A stretch of 64,000 nt of DNA from an uncultured Bacteroides sp. (GCA_944320945.1 CALUJK010000104.1:1-64000), one strand, 5' to 3'. Counted from the first letter of the stretch, positions 20,130 to 29,410 are shown. Made by a program: numbers and translations. Notes: generated by a model from the sequence alone, not told the origin.

Positions 20130-21569
20130 ATGGATTACAGTCAATTCCTATTGATGAAAGAAGAGTTGTCGCTGATAGCCGTCATCGTCATTCTCTTCAT
20201 TGCCGACCTCTTTATGAGTCCCGACGCACATAAGCACGACGGACGCCCCGTGCTGAACACCCTGCTTCCCGTGGCTTTGTTGACGCTGCACACGGTTGTC
20301 ACCATCATTCCCGGTCCTGTAGCAGAAGCATTCGGTGGCATGTATATCAACACACCGATACAGCACATCGTCAAGTCTATCCTTTCTGTGGGTACCATCA
20401 TTGTCTTTCTGATGGCACACGAATGGATGCGCCGCCCCGATGCAGCAATCAAACAAGGTGAATTCTACGTACTGACACTCTCCACACTGCTGGGTATGTA
20501 CTTCATGATATCTGCCGGTCACTTCCTGATGTTCTTCATCGGACTGGAGACTGCCAGCATACCGATGGCTGCCCTTGTGGCATTCGACAAATACCGCCAC
20601 CACTCCGCAGAAGCAGGTGCCAAATACATACTGACTGCCCTTTTCTCCAGTGGCTTGCTGTTGTTTGGTCTTTCGCTCATCTACGGCACTACGGGAACAC
20701 TCTATTTCAACGATATTCCCGCAGCAATAGATGGTAATGCCTTACAGATAGTAGCGTTTATCTTCTTCTTTGCCGGCATGGGCTTCAAGATTTCACTGGT
20801 ACCTTTCCATTTATGGACAGCAGACGTTTACGAAGGTGCTCCTTCCACGGTGACAGCCTACCTGAGCGTTATTTCCAAAGGTTCGGCCGCTTTCGTGCTG
20901 ATGGTTATCCTAATCAAGGTATTTGCCCCGATGGTCGATGCTTGGCAAGAAGTGCTCTATTGGGTCATCATCATCTCCATCACTTTAGCCAACATCTTCG
21001 CTTTGCGTCAGCAGAACCTGAAACGACTGATGGCATTCTCCAGTATCTCACAGGCAGGATACATCATGTTGGGTGTCATTGCCGGTACACCGCAAGGTAT
21101 GACTTCACTCGTTTACTACACCCTGATATACCTGTTTGCCAATCTGGGTGTCTTTACCGTTATTACCATCGTTGCACTGCGTTCAGGCAAAGTGACCTTA
21201 GACGATTATAACGGCCTTTACCAGACCAACCCCTATTTGTCATTCCTTATGACTTTGGCACTGTTCTCATTGGCCGGTATTCCCCCGTTTGCCGGATTCT
21301 TCTCGAAATTCTTTATTTTCGCAGCGGCTTTCAACAGCGGTTTCCATTTGTTGGTGTTCATCGCGTTGGTCAACACAGTCATTTCCCTCTACTACTATCT
21401 GCGTATAGTAAAAGCCATGTACATCAACAAGAACGATGAGCCTATTGCCGCTTTCCGCAGCGACAACTACACCCGCGCCAGTCTCGCCATCTGTACAATC
21501 GGTATCATTGTGCCGAGCATTATCAGCATGATATACGAGGCTATCGGACAGTTCTCATTCGGATTATAA
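20130..21569 (+). CDS. nuoN: NADH-quinone oxidoreductase subunit N
   Basis: NuoN, 479 residues, the third antiporter-like subunit. Conserved sequences are [19 protein letters not shown] (membrane glutamate), [28 protein letters not shown] and [13 protein letters not shown]. It is the last gene of the operon, and a strong terminator starts 28 bp after its stop. No nuoE, nuoF or nuoG follows. Confidence 0.95.
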   Translation: MDYSQFLLMKEELSLIAVIVILFIADLFMSPDAHKHDGRPVLNTLLPVALLTLHTVVTIIPGPVAEAFGGMYINTPIQHIVKSILSVGTIIVFLMAHEWMRRPDAAIKQGEFYVLTLSTLLGMYFMISAGHFLMFFIGLETASIPMAALVAFDKYRHHSAEAGAKYILTALFSSGLLLFGLSLIYGTTGTLYFNDIPAAIDGNALQIVAFIFFFAGMGFKISLVPFHLWTADVYEGAPSTVTAYLSVISKGSAAFVLMVILIKVFAPMVDAWQEVLYWVIIISITLANIFALRQQNLKRLMAFSSISQAGYIMLGVIAGTPQGMTSLVYYTLIYLFANLGVFTVITIVALRSGKVTLDDYNGLYQTNPYLSFLMTLALFSLAGIPPFAGFFSKFFIFAAAFNSGFHLLVFIALVNTVISLYYYLRIVKAMYINKNDEPIAAFRSDNYTRASLAICTIGIIVPSIISMIYEAIGQFSFGL

Positions 21570-21596
21570 GTACAAACCCAGATAAGACTAAGTACA

Positions 21597-21656
21597 GCAC
21601 ATCGGTGCGACTGACCTCTTTCTCAATAAAGAATCAGTCGCACCGATGTGCTTTTA
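21597..21656 (+). terminator. Terminator of the nuo operon
   Basis: A perfect 18-bp inverted repeat (21597-21614 with 21634-21651; GCACATCGGTGCGACTGA and its complement) with a 19-nt loop, followed by CTTTTATT. This is the clearest intrinsic terminator in the window. Confidence 0.93.
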
Positions 21657-21783
21657 TTATTTCATATTGTAACTAAAAGCATTTCTTTCGTGCAAATTTG
21701 CAACTGATATTTCCTTTTCTAAATTAAATCGTGTAAATTCGCACCCACTACAATTTAAAAGATTTTGTACTGATTTTAGCAAT

Positions 21784-23229
21784 ATGATAACATTTTCACT
21801 AAGCCTGCTTGCCCTTATTTTAGGGTACATCATTTATGGACGTATCGTAGAAAAAATCTTTGCCCCCGACGGAAGACCGACGCCCGCCGTAAGCATGGCC
21901 GACGGAGTAGACTATGTAGTGCTTCCCGGCTGGAAGATTTTCATGATTCAATTCCTGAACATCGCCGGCACCGGTCCTATCTTCGGTGCCATAATGGGGG
22001 CCAAATTTGGCCCGTCAGCCTACCTATGGATTGTACTCGGTTGCATATTCGCCGGTGCCGTCCACGATTATCTCAGCGGCATGCTATCCATGCGTCATGG
22101 AGGAGCCGGACTTCCGGAACTCATCGGCCAATATCTGGGCGGACGCACCAAGAAGGGCATGCTTATATTCTCCGTCTTTCTTCTGCTCATGGTCGGTGCG
22201 GTATTTGTGTACAGCCCTGCCATTATTCTCGGTAAGCTGTGCAGCGACTCACTGACGTGGGTATACATCTGGTGCCTCATTATATTCGCCTACTATTTCC
22301 TGGCAACTCTATTACCCATTGACAAAATCATCGGCCGCATCTATCCGGTCTTTGCCATCGCCATGCTCTTTATGGCCGTAGCGTTGATGGTCGTGCTCTT
22401 TATAAAATGGCCCTCCCTGCCCGAACTCACCGACGGGCTCGCAAACATGAGCCCCGCCTCCGGCACCATTTTCCCCTGTCTTTTCATCACCATTGCCTGT
22501 GGAGCCATCAGCGGATTCCACGCCACGCAAAGCCCCCTCATGGCACGTTGCGTCAAAGATGAACGACAAGGCCGTCCTCTGTTCTACGGAGCCATGATTA
22601 CCGAAGGAATTGTAGCATTGATTTGGGCAACCGTCTCTTCCTACTTCTTTTACGGTGGAGCCGCTGCCGAACTTGGCGTTCCGGCCACCCTGCAAGCACC
22701 TGAAGTCGTTACGACCGTTTCCCAAGGCTGGTTAGGACTTTTCGGCGGAGCACTTGCCATACTGGGTGTTGTAGCTGCCCCCATCACCAGTGGTGACACC
22801 GCCCTGCGCAGTGCACGACTCATCATTGCCGAATTCCTGCACCTGGAGCAACACTCCATACATAAACGTATCTACATCTGCATCCCCGTATTTGCCGTAA
22901 CACTGGCATTGCTATGGTTCAACATTGCCAACGAAGATGGTTTCAACGTAATATGGAATTATTTCGGCTGGGCCAATCAGACCCTCGCAGTATTCACATT
23001 ATGGGCCATTACCGTTTATCTGACGCAAAAGAAGAAGCCCTACATCGTGACGCTCATCCCCGCTATGTTCATGACCGCCGTCTGCGTATCATTCCTCTTG
23101 GTTTCAAACAATGCCTTCGGCCTTTCGTCCACGATAGGCTATGTAGCGGCTGTTATCACATTCATCCTCTCCGGATGTCTGTTCTTTGCATGGCGCAAGC
23201 GAAATAACAGAACTGCGTCGGCACAATGA
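21784..23229 (+). CDS. cstA: CstA family carbon starvation / peptide transporter
   Basis: A 481-residue polytopic membrane protein of the CstA family, whose characterised members take up peptides or pyruvate during carbon starvation. The family core is visible: MADGVDYV (about 38-45), NIAGTGPIFGAIMGAKFGP (about 60-78), GGxHDYLSGMLSMRHGG-type segment and a SGFHATQSPLMARC block (about 240). It is much shorter than E. coli CstA (701 residues), as is usual in Bacteroides. The leader has a palindrome GCAAATTTGC at 21692-21701 but no clear -7 box. The gene appears monocistronic, with the nuo terminator upstream and repeat copy B downstream. Confidence 0.9.
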   Translation: MITFSLSLLALILGYIIYGRIVEKIFAPDGRPTPAVSMADGVDYVVLPGWKIFMIQFLNIAGTGPIFGAIMGAKFGPSAYLWIVLGCIFAGAVHDYLSGMLSMRHGGAGLPELIGQYLGGRTKKGMLIFSVFLLLMVGAVFVYSPAIILGKLCSDSLTWVYIWCLIIFAYYFLATLLPIDKIIGRIYPVFAIAMLFMAVALMVVLFIKWPSLPELTDGLANMSPASGTIFPCLFITIACGAISGFHATQSPLMARCVKDERQGRPLFYGAMITEGIVALIWATVSSYFFYGGAAAELGVPATLQAPEVVTTVSQGWLGLFGGALAILGVVAAPITSGDTALRSARLIIAEFLHLEQHSIHKRIYICIPVFAVTLALLWFNIANEDGFNVIWNYFGWANQTLAVFTLWAITVYLTQKKKPYIVTLIPAMFMTAVCVSFLLVSNNAFGLSSTIGYVAAVITFILSGCLFFAWRKRNNRTASAQ

Positions 23230-23231
23230 CA

Positions 23232-23425
23232 TCACATAAGTAAAAAACTTATCACCATAATAGGGCATTTGCTCCGAAGCCTTACGGCTCCTGTTCCGAA
23301 GCCTTTTCGAGCGCGTTCCGAATATATTTCGTCCGTGTTCCGAAAGGCTTCGGAGCAAGCCCCCGTCAGAACACCTTCTGAACGGGTATAAAGAGACATT
23401 CCGCAAAGTAATACATCCGTACAAA
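23232..23425 (-). repeat. Dispersed intergenic element, copy B
   Basis: The only copy on the minus strand. Read on that strand it begins TTTGTACGGATGTATTAC, has the CAGAAGGTGTTCTGACGGGGG hairpin block in two pieces, then GCTCCGAAGCCTTTCGGAACACG and the ACGGACGAAATATATTCGG word also found in copy D. The first stem has one C-A mismatch, intermediate between the C-G form (copies A, D) and the T-A form (copy C). The right end is degenerate. It fills the gap between the convergent cstA and glnN genes. Confidence 0.75.
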
Positions 23426-23445
23426 TTACAGACACTTTACTCCAT

Positions 23446-23480
23446 AAAAAACCCCGAACTGTTATCGCAACAATCCGGGG
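23446..23480 (-). terminator. Terminator of the glnN operon
   Basis: The hairpin CCCCGAACTGTT (23452-23463) with AACAATCCGGGG (23469-23480) has two wobble positions. On the minus strand it is followed at once by TTTTTT (23451-23446). It lies 28 bp after the glnN stop. Confidence 0.88.
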
Positions 23481-23507
23481 ACGTGGAGTGTATGTCTGAA
23501 CCACTCG

Positions 23508-25697
23508 CTATCTTATGAATAACAGCTCTCTGTATTTAGGAAGCGTCCACATCTGGTCGTCCACAATCAGTTCCAACTTATCGATATGGTAACGAATCTG
23601 TTCCAACATCGGTGCAATGGTGTCGTGATAAGCCACCGCCTTTTCGCGTTCGTTCACTATCTTGTTGGCCACCTTACGGGCTTCCACCATAGCATCAACA
23701 TGCTCTTTAATATAGGTAGTGTGCTCGGCTATCTTGCAGATAATTGCCATATTCTCCGCCGACAATTTCTCAGCCTGCTCGGCGGGGAACAGACCTTTCA
23801 ACTTATAGACGTTATCTATCAGTTTGGTCTGATATTCCGTAGCAACAGGAACGACATGATTCATCACTAAATCACCCAGCACACGGGCTTCTATTTGAAT
23901 CTTCTTGGTGTAGGTTTCCCACTTCACTTCGTTGCGTGCCTCCAGTTCTTTCCGTGTCATGACACCTGTAGACTCAAACATGCGGATGCTGGCATCCGAC
24001 AAATAGTTATCGAAAATCACCGGTACGCTGGTCTCACAGTCCAGTCCACGGCGGGCCGCCTCCTCCTTCCATTCTTCGCTATAACCGTTGCCATCGAAGC
24101 GGATAGGCTTACATTCCTTGATGTACTTGCGAATGACTTGAATGATAGCAGCCACTTTCGGTTCTCCCTGTTCTATCAGTGCATCCACCTCTTTCTTAAA
24201 ATCGACAAGCTGTTCTGCCACGGCCGTGTTCAGCGCAATCATGGCACTGGCACAGTTGGCCTCCGACCCTACGGCACGGAACTCAAAGCGGTTGCCGGTA
24301 AATGCAAACGGTGACGTGCGGTTACGGTCCGTATTATCAATCAGCAATTCCGGAATCTGCGGAATATCGAGTTTCATGCCATGCTTACCGCTCAGTGCCA
24401 GTAGTTCGTCCAGTGTGCTGTCCTCCATGTGGTCGAGCACCTTGCTGAGTTGCGTGCCGAGGAAAGAGGAGATAATTGCGGGAGGTGCCTCGTTGGCTCC
24501 CAGACGATGGGCGTTGGTGGCACTCATGATAGAGGCTTTCAACAATCCGTTATGACGATAGACCGCCATCAGCGTATTTATGACAAACGTAATGAAACGC
24601 AGGTTCTCTTCTTCCGTCTTGCCGGGTGCCATCAGCAGTACGCCGGTGTCCGTACCCAGTGACCAGTTGTTGTGCTTACCCGACCCGTTGACACCTTTAA
24701 CTGGCTTCTCATGAAGAAGCACACGGAATCCGTGCGCACGTGCCACTTTACGCATCAGTGACATGATGAGCATATTATGGTCTACCGCCAAATTACACTC
24801 TTCAAAGATAGGCGCCAACTCAAACTGATTGGGAGCCACTTCATTGTGACGGGTCTTGACGGGAATGCCCAATTCCAATGCCTGAATCTCCAAATCCTTC
24901 ATGAAAGCTGCCACACGGGTAGGAATAGCACCAAAATAGTGGTCCTCCAACTGTTGGTTCTTCGAAGCCTCATGTCCCATCAAGGTACGACCGGTCAGCA
25001 ACAAGTCAGGACGGGCTGCATAAAGTCCTTCATCGACCAAGAAATACTCCTGCTCCCACCCCAGATAGGCTACAACTTTCTTTACCTGCGGGTCGAAGTA
25101 ACGGCATACATCCACGGCAGCCTTGTTGACGGCACGCAATGCCTTCAGTAACGGTGCCTTATAATCGAGTGACTCGCCTGTATAAGCAATGAAGACAGTA
25201 GGAATACACAACGTATCGTCTACAATAAATACAGGTGATGAGGGGTCCCATGCACTGTATCCGCGTGCCTCGAACGTGTTACGGATACCGCCATTGGGGA
25301 AAGATGAAGCATCCGGCTCCTGCTGTACAAGGAGTTTTCCGGAGAACTCTTCCATCATGCCTCCCTTACCGTCGTGCTCCACAAAAGCATCGTGTTTCTC
25401 TGCCGTACCCTCAGTAAGAGGTTGGAACCAGTGCGTATAGTGGGTCACACCCATCTCCATAGCCCAACGCTTCATGCCTTCGGCTACTTTGTCTGCCACT
25501 TCGCGATCCAATGTTGCGCCGTTATCCATTGCGTCAACCAACTTGTCGTAGACACTGCTCGGCAGATACTTGAACATTTTTTCGCGGTTGAACACATACT
25601 TAGCGAAATACTCGCTCGGACGTTCCGCCGGGGTAGGAACTACCACCGGTTTTGCCTGGAACGCCTTTTCTACTACTCTGAATCTTAATTTAGACAT
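23508..25697 (-). CDS. glnN: Glutamine synthetase type III
   Basis: GSIII, 729 residues, makes glutamine from glutamate, ammonia and ATP. This enzyme class was first described from Bacteroides fragilis and has the same length. GSIII sequence blocks are clear: FPNGGIRNTFEARGYSAWDPSSP (about 107-130), EQEYFLVD (about 214-221), KPVKGVNGSGKHNNWSLG (about 337-354) and NRTSPFAFTGNRFEFRAVGS (about 444-463). It is the last gene of an ammonium-assimilation operon (outer-membrane barrel, PII, Amt, GlnN), 62 bp after amt, and ends at a strong terminator. Confidence 0.97.
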   Translation of the reverse strand: MSKLRFRVVEKAFQAKPVVVPTPAERPSEYFAKYVFNREKMFKYLPSSVYDKLVDAMDNGATLDREVADKVAEGMKRWAMEMGVTHYTHWFQPLTEGTAEKHDAFVEHDGKGGMMEEFSGKLLVQQEPDASSFPNGGIRNTFEARGYSAWDPSSPVFIVDDTLCIPTVFIAYTGESLDYKAPLLKALRAVNKAAVDVCRYFDPQVKKVVAYLGWEQEYFLVDEGLYAARPDLLLTGRTLMGHEASKNQQLEDHYFGAIPTRVAAFMKDLEIQALELGIPVKTRHNEVAPNQFELAPIFEECNLAVDHNMLIMSLMRKVARAHGFRVLLHEKPVKGVNGSGKHNNWSLGTDTGVLLMAPGKTEEENLRFITFVINTLMAVYRHNGLLKASIMSATNAHRLGANEAPPAIISSFLGTQLSKVLDHMEDSTLDELLALSGKHGMKLDIPQIPELLIDNTDRNRTSPFAFTGNRFEFRAVGSEANCASAMIALNTAVAEQLVDFKKEVDALIEQGEPKVAAIIQVIRKYIKECKPIRFDGNGYSEEWKEEAARRGLDCETSVPVIFDNYLSDASIRMFESTGVMTRKELEARNEVKWETYTKKIQIEARVLGDLVMNHVVPVATEYQTKLIDNVYKLKGLFPAEQAEKLSAENMAIICKIAEHTTYIKEHVDAMVEARKVANKIVNEREKAVAYHDTIAPMLEQIRYHIDKLELIVDDQMWTLPKYRELLFIR

Positions 25698-25759
25698 ACT
25701 GTTATTTGATAAAATGGTTGGTTCAATAAAACTTTTTCTCCCAAAGAATACATAATACG

Positions 25760-27022
25760 TTATCTGTTATATGCTGACTCGCCATGTTCATAAATGTCAA
25801 GACCTTCTTCTTCCACACGCCGGTCTACGCGGACGCCTACCAGTCGATCTGTCACCTTAAAGAGGATATAGGTCATCACGGCACTGAATACGATAGAAAT
25901 GACCGTAGCAAAAATTTGTACCCACAACTGATGCCAGTCTCCATACAAGGCTCCTTGTGCCCCTCCCTCACCGGAAATGACCTGCGTGGCAAATACACCC
26001 GTCAGGATAGAACCGATGATACCGCCTATGCCGTGCACGCCGAATGCATCGAGCGTATCATCATACTTGAAATGAGGCTTGATGACTGCCACCATATAGA
26101 AACAGACTATCGGTGTAATCAGTCCGATAAAGAACGCACCGAGGATATCCACTGTACCAGCGGCAGGCGTTATGGCTACCAATCCTGAGACGGCACCGGT
26201 GCAGGCTCCTACGGTGGTAGGCTTCTTGTTGTGAATCCAGTCGACTGCCATCCACGTAAGTGCTGCCACACAAGTAGCCAGATGGGTCACCAAGAAAGCA
26301 TTAGCAGCAATGCCGTCTGCCTGAAGGCCGCTGCCGGCATTGAATCCGAACCATCCCAGCCACAGGAAAGCCGTACCCATAAAGACAAAAGTTATGTTGT
26401 GAGGCAACAGGGCGTGCCCGGTCTTATACGCATTGCGCTTACCCACAAGTATAGCCATCACCAAGGCTGAAATACCGGCATTGATATGTACCACCGTACC
26501 ACCTGCAAAGTCAATGGCACCCATTTGCTGAAGGAAACCACCTCCCCACACCCAATGCGCCATCGGTATGTAGGCAAAAATACACCACAAGACAGTGAAC
26601 AGCAGGAATCCGGAGAACTTGACGCGCTCTGCAAAAGCACCCAGAATCAATGCAGGGGTAATAATGGCAAACATACACTGAAAGAGGACAAACAACAGTT
26701 CCGGTATGTTACCCGTAGTAAGCGTGGAGGTCGTAATGCCATTCAGCATCACTTTGTCGAAACCACCTATTACATGGCCCAACCAACTGCCACTTTCCAT
26801 CAGTCCGGTACCAAACACAAAGCTATACCCGAAGGCTATCCATAACACACTGACCACACCTACAATCAGTAGAGACTGCATCAGGATGCTCAGCACATTC
26901 TTTTGGCGTACCAGTCCGCCATAGAACAGGGCTATGCCCGGAATCGTCATCAGCAACACCAATATAGAGGCTACAATTATCCACGCCGTGTTGCCCGTAT
27001 CAAGTAAACTCATTGTATCCAT
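25760..27022 (-). CDS. amtB: Ammonium transporter Amt
   Basis: Amt/Mep family, 420 residues with about eleven membrane helices, an inner-membrane trimeric ammonium channel. The conserved MAHWVWGGGFL segment (about 152-162), DFAGGTVVHINAGISAL (about 170-186, with the pore histidine region) and the second-histidine segment DAFGVHGIGGIIGSILTG (about 315-332) are present. There is no long N-terminal signal. A PII protein lies 35 bp upstream, the common Amt-GlnK pairing by which PII closes the channel when nitrogen is plentiful. Confidence 0.95.
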   Translation of the reverse strand: MDTMSLLDTGNTAWIIVASILVLLMTIPGIALFYGGLVRQKNVLSILMQSLLIVGVVSVLWIAFGYSFVFGTGLMESGSWLGHVIGGFDKVMLNGITTSTLTTGNIPELLFVLFQCMFAIITPALILGAFAERVKFSGFLLFTVLWCIFAYIPMAHWVWGGGFLQQMGAIDFAGGTVVHINAGISALVMAILVGKRNAYKTGHALLPHNITFVFMGTAFLWLGWFGFNAGSGLQADGIAANAFLVTHLATCVAALTWMAVDWIHNKKPTTVGACTGAVSGLVAITPAAGTVDILGAFFIGLITPIVCFYMVAVIKPHFKYDDTLDAFGVHGIGGIIGSILTGVFATQVISGEGGAQGALYGDWHQLWVQIFATVISIVFSAVMTYILFKVTDRLVGVRVDRRVEEEGLDIYEHGESAYNR

Positions 27023-27057
27023 AAACTTTTTACCTTTTTAATCGTTGTTATATCTGT

Positions 27058-27414
27058 TTATTTCTCCTGCTCGGCATTGTAAAGGGCAATATCGCCCCGC
27101 TCACCGGTCCGGATTCGGATGGAATCTTCCACGGGAATGATAAAGATGCGTCCGTCGCCTATCTCGCCGGTTTGTGCCGCACGCATAACGGCCTGCACCG
27201 TCTTTTCCACATTCTTGTCGCGCACTACGATGGAGATGAGTATGCGCTCGATGGAACTGGTGTCATACACCACCCCGCGATAGATACGTCCTTCTCTCGT
27301 CTTGCCCACACCACGCACATCGTAGTAGGAAAACCACTCAATGTCGGCAGCCAACAAGGCTTCTTTCACATCATCGAAACGGGTTCGACGGATAATTGCT
27401 TCAATTTTCTTCAT
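27058..27414 (-). CDS. glnK: PII nitrogen regulatory protein
   Basis: A PII signalling protein, 118 residues, with the MKKIEAIIRRTRFDDVKEAL start, the T-loop region around residues 36-54 and the C-terminal GDGRIFIIPVEDSIRIRTGERG block that binds ATP/ADP. Tyr45 and Tyr50 align with Tyr46 and Tyr51 of the enterobacterial T-loop. The segment is one residue shorter and reads DTSSIERI where MVDFLPKV is usual, so the T-loop tip differs. Position beside amt indicates control of the channel. The name glnK rests on context; glnB would be equally valid by sequence. Confidence 0.9.
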   Translation of the reverse strand: MKKIEAIIRRTRFDDVKEALLAADIEWFSYYDVRGVGKTREGRIYRGVVYDTSSIERILISIVVRDKNVEKTVQAVMRAAQTGEIGDGRIFIIPVEDSIRIRTGERGDIALYNAEQEK

Positions 27415-27441
27415 AATCGTTGCATTTTAGGGTTTCACAGT

Positions 27442-27479
27442 GGAGGAGTCCTACGGGAGATGTCCCGTAAACATCCTCC
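27442..27479 (-). promoter_or_regulatory. Two-part hairpin between the barrel gene and PII
   Basis: The nested inverted repeat GGAGGA (27442-27447) with TCCTCC (27474-27479) encloses ACGGGA (27453-27458) with TCCCGT (27463-27468), loop GATG. There is no T-run. Within this operon it could lower read-through or protect an mRNA end, giving different levels of the barrel protein and the PII-Amt-GlnN part. Confidence 0.5.
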
Positions 27480-27493
27480 GTTATCTGAATCTT

Positions 27494-28243
27494 TTAAAAC
27501 AAGCTCAGTCCGAACACGAAGTACACGCCTTCCGTCGTGGGGTTCCACGTGATGCGGGCAAATAGGGGCAATGAATAAGTATCGGTTATCCGGATGGCTT
27601 TCGAAGCTCCCAAGGTGACATTAGACACCTCAAAGCTGCGTGCTCCGAAACGATTGTCGTCATCCGTATTATAGAAACTGGTAGCCCAAGGTACAGCCCC
27701 TACCTCTGCCGTCCAGTCCAGTCCGCCCAGACGGAACGGAGCGGCTATGGCGAAGTAAGAGGAATAGGCCCGACTGCCATCGAGTGTACGTCCGTCGTCT
27801 CCGGCAAAATTGGTGAACCAATTCACGGTGAGGAAACCAAAGTCATAACCCACATTTGCCTCAAATACATGTGTAGTGTTATGCGGCTTATAATGAAAGT
27901 ATCCGGCACCGCCGCTAAACCAATAATCGGTAACGGATACATGGAATCCCTTAACGGCATATCCCAACGTGAGATCCACCTCACGAGTATCATCTTTATC
28001 GAGCCCTACCGAACCCCATCCTGACAGGGAGAAACCTTTATAACCGATGGACAACGAAGGCTGCACACTGACATTGCCCAATTTCTGTCCACGCCAAATG
28101 TATCCGCTCACAATCTCCGCACCTACATCGGCCGTCACTTTATCTTGCGCCACTGTGGCGACTGGCGCCATCATGGCACATACAGCCAACACTTTTACCT
28201 TTTGTTTAAACTTTCCGTTCATAGTTTTCTTCTTTTCATTCAT
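27494..28243 (-). CDS. Outer-membrane beta-barrel protein of the ammonium operon (function unknown)
   Basis: A 249-residue exported protein. A basic start and hydrophobic stretch ending in VATVAQD form a signal peptide. The rest alternates polar and aromatic residues in short segments separated by glycine turns (SGYIWRGQKLG, LSGWGSVGLDKDD), typical of a 10-14-strand barrel. It ends in aromatic FGLSLF, the usual outer-membrane targeting C-terminus. It resembles the TorF/DUF-type putative porins. It is first in the operon with PII, Amt and GlnN, so a role in nitrogen uptake across the outer membrane is plausible but unproven. ATG 28222 (MNGKFKQ, with a purine-rich leader) is an alternative start. 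Confidence 0.8.
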   Translation of the reverse strand: MNEKKKTMNGKFKQKVKVLAVCAMMAPVATVAQDKVTADVGAEIVSGYIWRGQKLGNVSVQPSLSIGYKGFSLSGWGSVGLDKDDTREVDLTLGYAVKGFHVSVTDYWFSGGAGYFHYKPHNTTHVFEANVGYDFGFLTVNWFTNFAGDDGRTLDGSRAYSSYFAIAAPFRLGGLDWTAEVGAVPWATSFYNTDDDNRFGARSFEVSNVTLGASKAIRITDTYSLPLFARITWNPTTEGVYFVFGLSLF

Positions 28244-28335
28244 AACTGGATTAACTTACTCTTTCCCGGCGCCGATTACATATTACCTATTGAAAGTATA
28301 ATACTAATAATTCTATCTTTTTGTATTATCACATT

Positions 28336-28344
28336 GCAAAATTA
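28336..28344 (-). promoter_or_regulatory. -7 box of the barrel-PII-Amt-GlnN operon
   Basis: TAATTTTGC on the minus strand, about 93 nt upstream of the first ATG. No TTTG is seen at -33, which would suit activator-dependent nitrogen control. Confidence 0.55.
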
Positions 28345-28610
28345 CATCTTTTTGATATCATACTTAAAGAAACAATACACTTTTGGCAAGAAACGAAATA
28401 ATAGTTTCATATTCACATTAAATCCAATAGATTCAGTTAAAGAATGAAAGATATTACCGTCTTTTCAAAACATAATGAAACTAAGAAGAGAAAAAAAGAT
28501 TTTATCCAAGCAGTGTCTAGCACCCATCGGACAGAAAAAAAGCCGAAAATATCTGTAAAACGGTTACAACTATCTGTAAATGCGTTACCAGCCGGCCAAC
28601 AACAAAGCGT

Positions 28611-28619
28611 TACCTTTGC
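28611..28619 (+). promoter_or_regulatory. -7 box of the sugar O-acetyltransferase
   Basis: TACCTTTGC, 93 nt upstream of the gene start. Confidence 0.6.
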
Positions 28620-28712
28620 AATAAAGTTCACTCTGACAAATAGAGAGAATGAAACGGAACGATTATAAAACACAAATGTTTCCTCACGGGACAAAAACAA
28701 ACAGATTACGAT

Positions 28713-29297
28713 ATGACACTCAACGACTTTTTAGCATTTGTAAAGGAACAGAAACCACTTGACACCCCTGATATCCATCAGTTTATGGACGAGATGAGCA
28801 ATGAAGCACGACGTATCACTTTCCGCCTGAATGCAGCCTATCACGATCCGGCCGAGGTGCGCAACCAGCTCTCCCAACTGTTCGGCTATCGAGTGCCGGA
28901 TACGCTACGGGTATTTCCTCCATTCTATACGGACTTCGGTAAGAACATCCATGTGGGCGAAAGGGTATTCATCAATGCCTGCTGCCACTTTCAGGACCAC
29001 GGTGGAGTGACATTGGGCGACGGTTGCCAGATAGGCCATAATGTAGTGTTCGCCACCCTTAACCACGGGCTTTCACCGGAAGAGCGTGCATCTACCCGAC
29101 CTGCCCCCATCCTACTAGGTAAAAATGTATGGGTTGGCTCAAACGCCACCATTCTGCAAGGCGTCACCATAGGAGACAATGCCATTGTTGCTGCTGGAGC
29201 CGTCGTAACCAAGGACGTGTCTGCCAACTCGATTGTGGCCGGTGTACCTGCCCGGTTTCTCAAATCTATCTTACAAAATGAAAGCGTGTCAAAATAA
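28713..29297 (+). CDS. Sugar O-acetyltransferase (maltose/galactoside acetyltransferase family)
   Basis: A 194-residue left-handed beta-helix acetyltransferase of the LacA/Maa family, which transfers acetyl from acetyl-CoA to sugar hydroxyls. The N-terminal Mac-type helix region (about 1-60) is followed by hexapeptide repeats and the catalytic-histidine segment LNHGLSPEER (about 109-118). The C-terminal GKNVWVGSNATILQGVTIGDNAIVAAG coil binds CoA. The substrate cannot be told. The gene is monocistronic, convergent with dapL, and ends next to a set of nested inverted repeats. Confidence 0.88.
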   Translation: MTLNDFLAFVKEQKPLDTPDIHQFMDEMSNEARRITFRLNAAYHDPAEVRNQLSQLFGYRVPDTLRVFPPFYTDFGKNIHVGERVFINACCHFQDHGGVTLGDGCQIGHNVVFATLNHGLSPEERASTRPAPILLGKNVWVGSNATILQGVTIGDNAIVAAGAVVTKDVSANSIVAGVPARFLKSILQNESVSK

Positions 29298-29310
29298 AGT
29301 TAACTCTTTT

Positions 29311-29410
29311 TTGACACAACCAAACTAATAACTAGTCTAAAGTAGACTAACATTTAGTCTAGAGTTAGACTAACAATTAGTCTAGGGTAAACTAAAAGAG
29401 GTTGTGTCAA
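29311..29410. repeat. Three tandem palindromes inside an outer 11-bp stem
   Basis: Outer arms TTGACACAACC (29311-29321) and GGTTGTGTCAA (29400-29410) are exact complements. Between them lie three units of about 22-23 bp, each a small hairpin: TAGTCTA/TAGACTA (from 29333), TTAGTCTA/TAGACTAA (from 29354) and TTAGTCTA/TAAACTAA (from 29377). Together they can fold as a three-armed cloverleaf. The right outer arm is also used by the dapL terminator, so the two folds exclude each other. Confidence 0.75.

Larger units (their letters stand above)
28244..28712. other. 469-bp divergent intergenic region with two promoters, no gene
   Basis: This AT-rich stretch lies between the ammonium operon (-) and the acetyltransferase (+). 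It holds one -7 box for each direction (28344-28336 and 28611-28619). A 74-codon open frame at 28444-28668 crosses the second promoter, has no recognisable domain and is not called. Confidence 0.7.

Noticed and set aside
23452..23480. CCCCG hairpin as a terminator for cstA on the + strand
   Set aside because: On the + strand no T-run follows; the T6 run lies on the other side, fitting glnN.
28444..28668. 74-codon open frame on the + strand before the acetyltransferase
   Set aside because: It runs over the TACCTTTGC promoter at 28611-28619, has no recognisable domain and has an unremarkable, lysine-rich composition.
29332..29395. Three 22-23-bp tandem units that could suggest a small CRISPR array
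   Set aside because: There are no spacers of constant length, the units are contiguous palindromes, and no cas genes are in the window.
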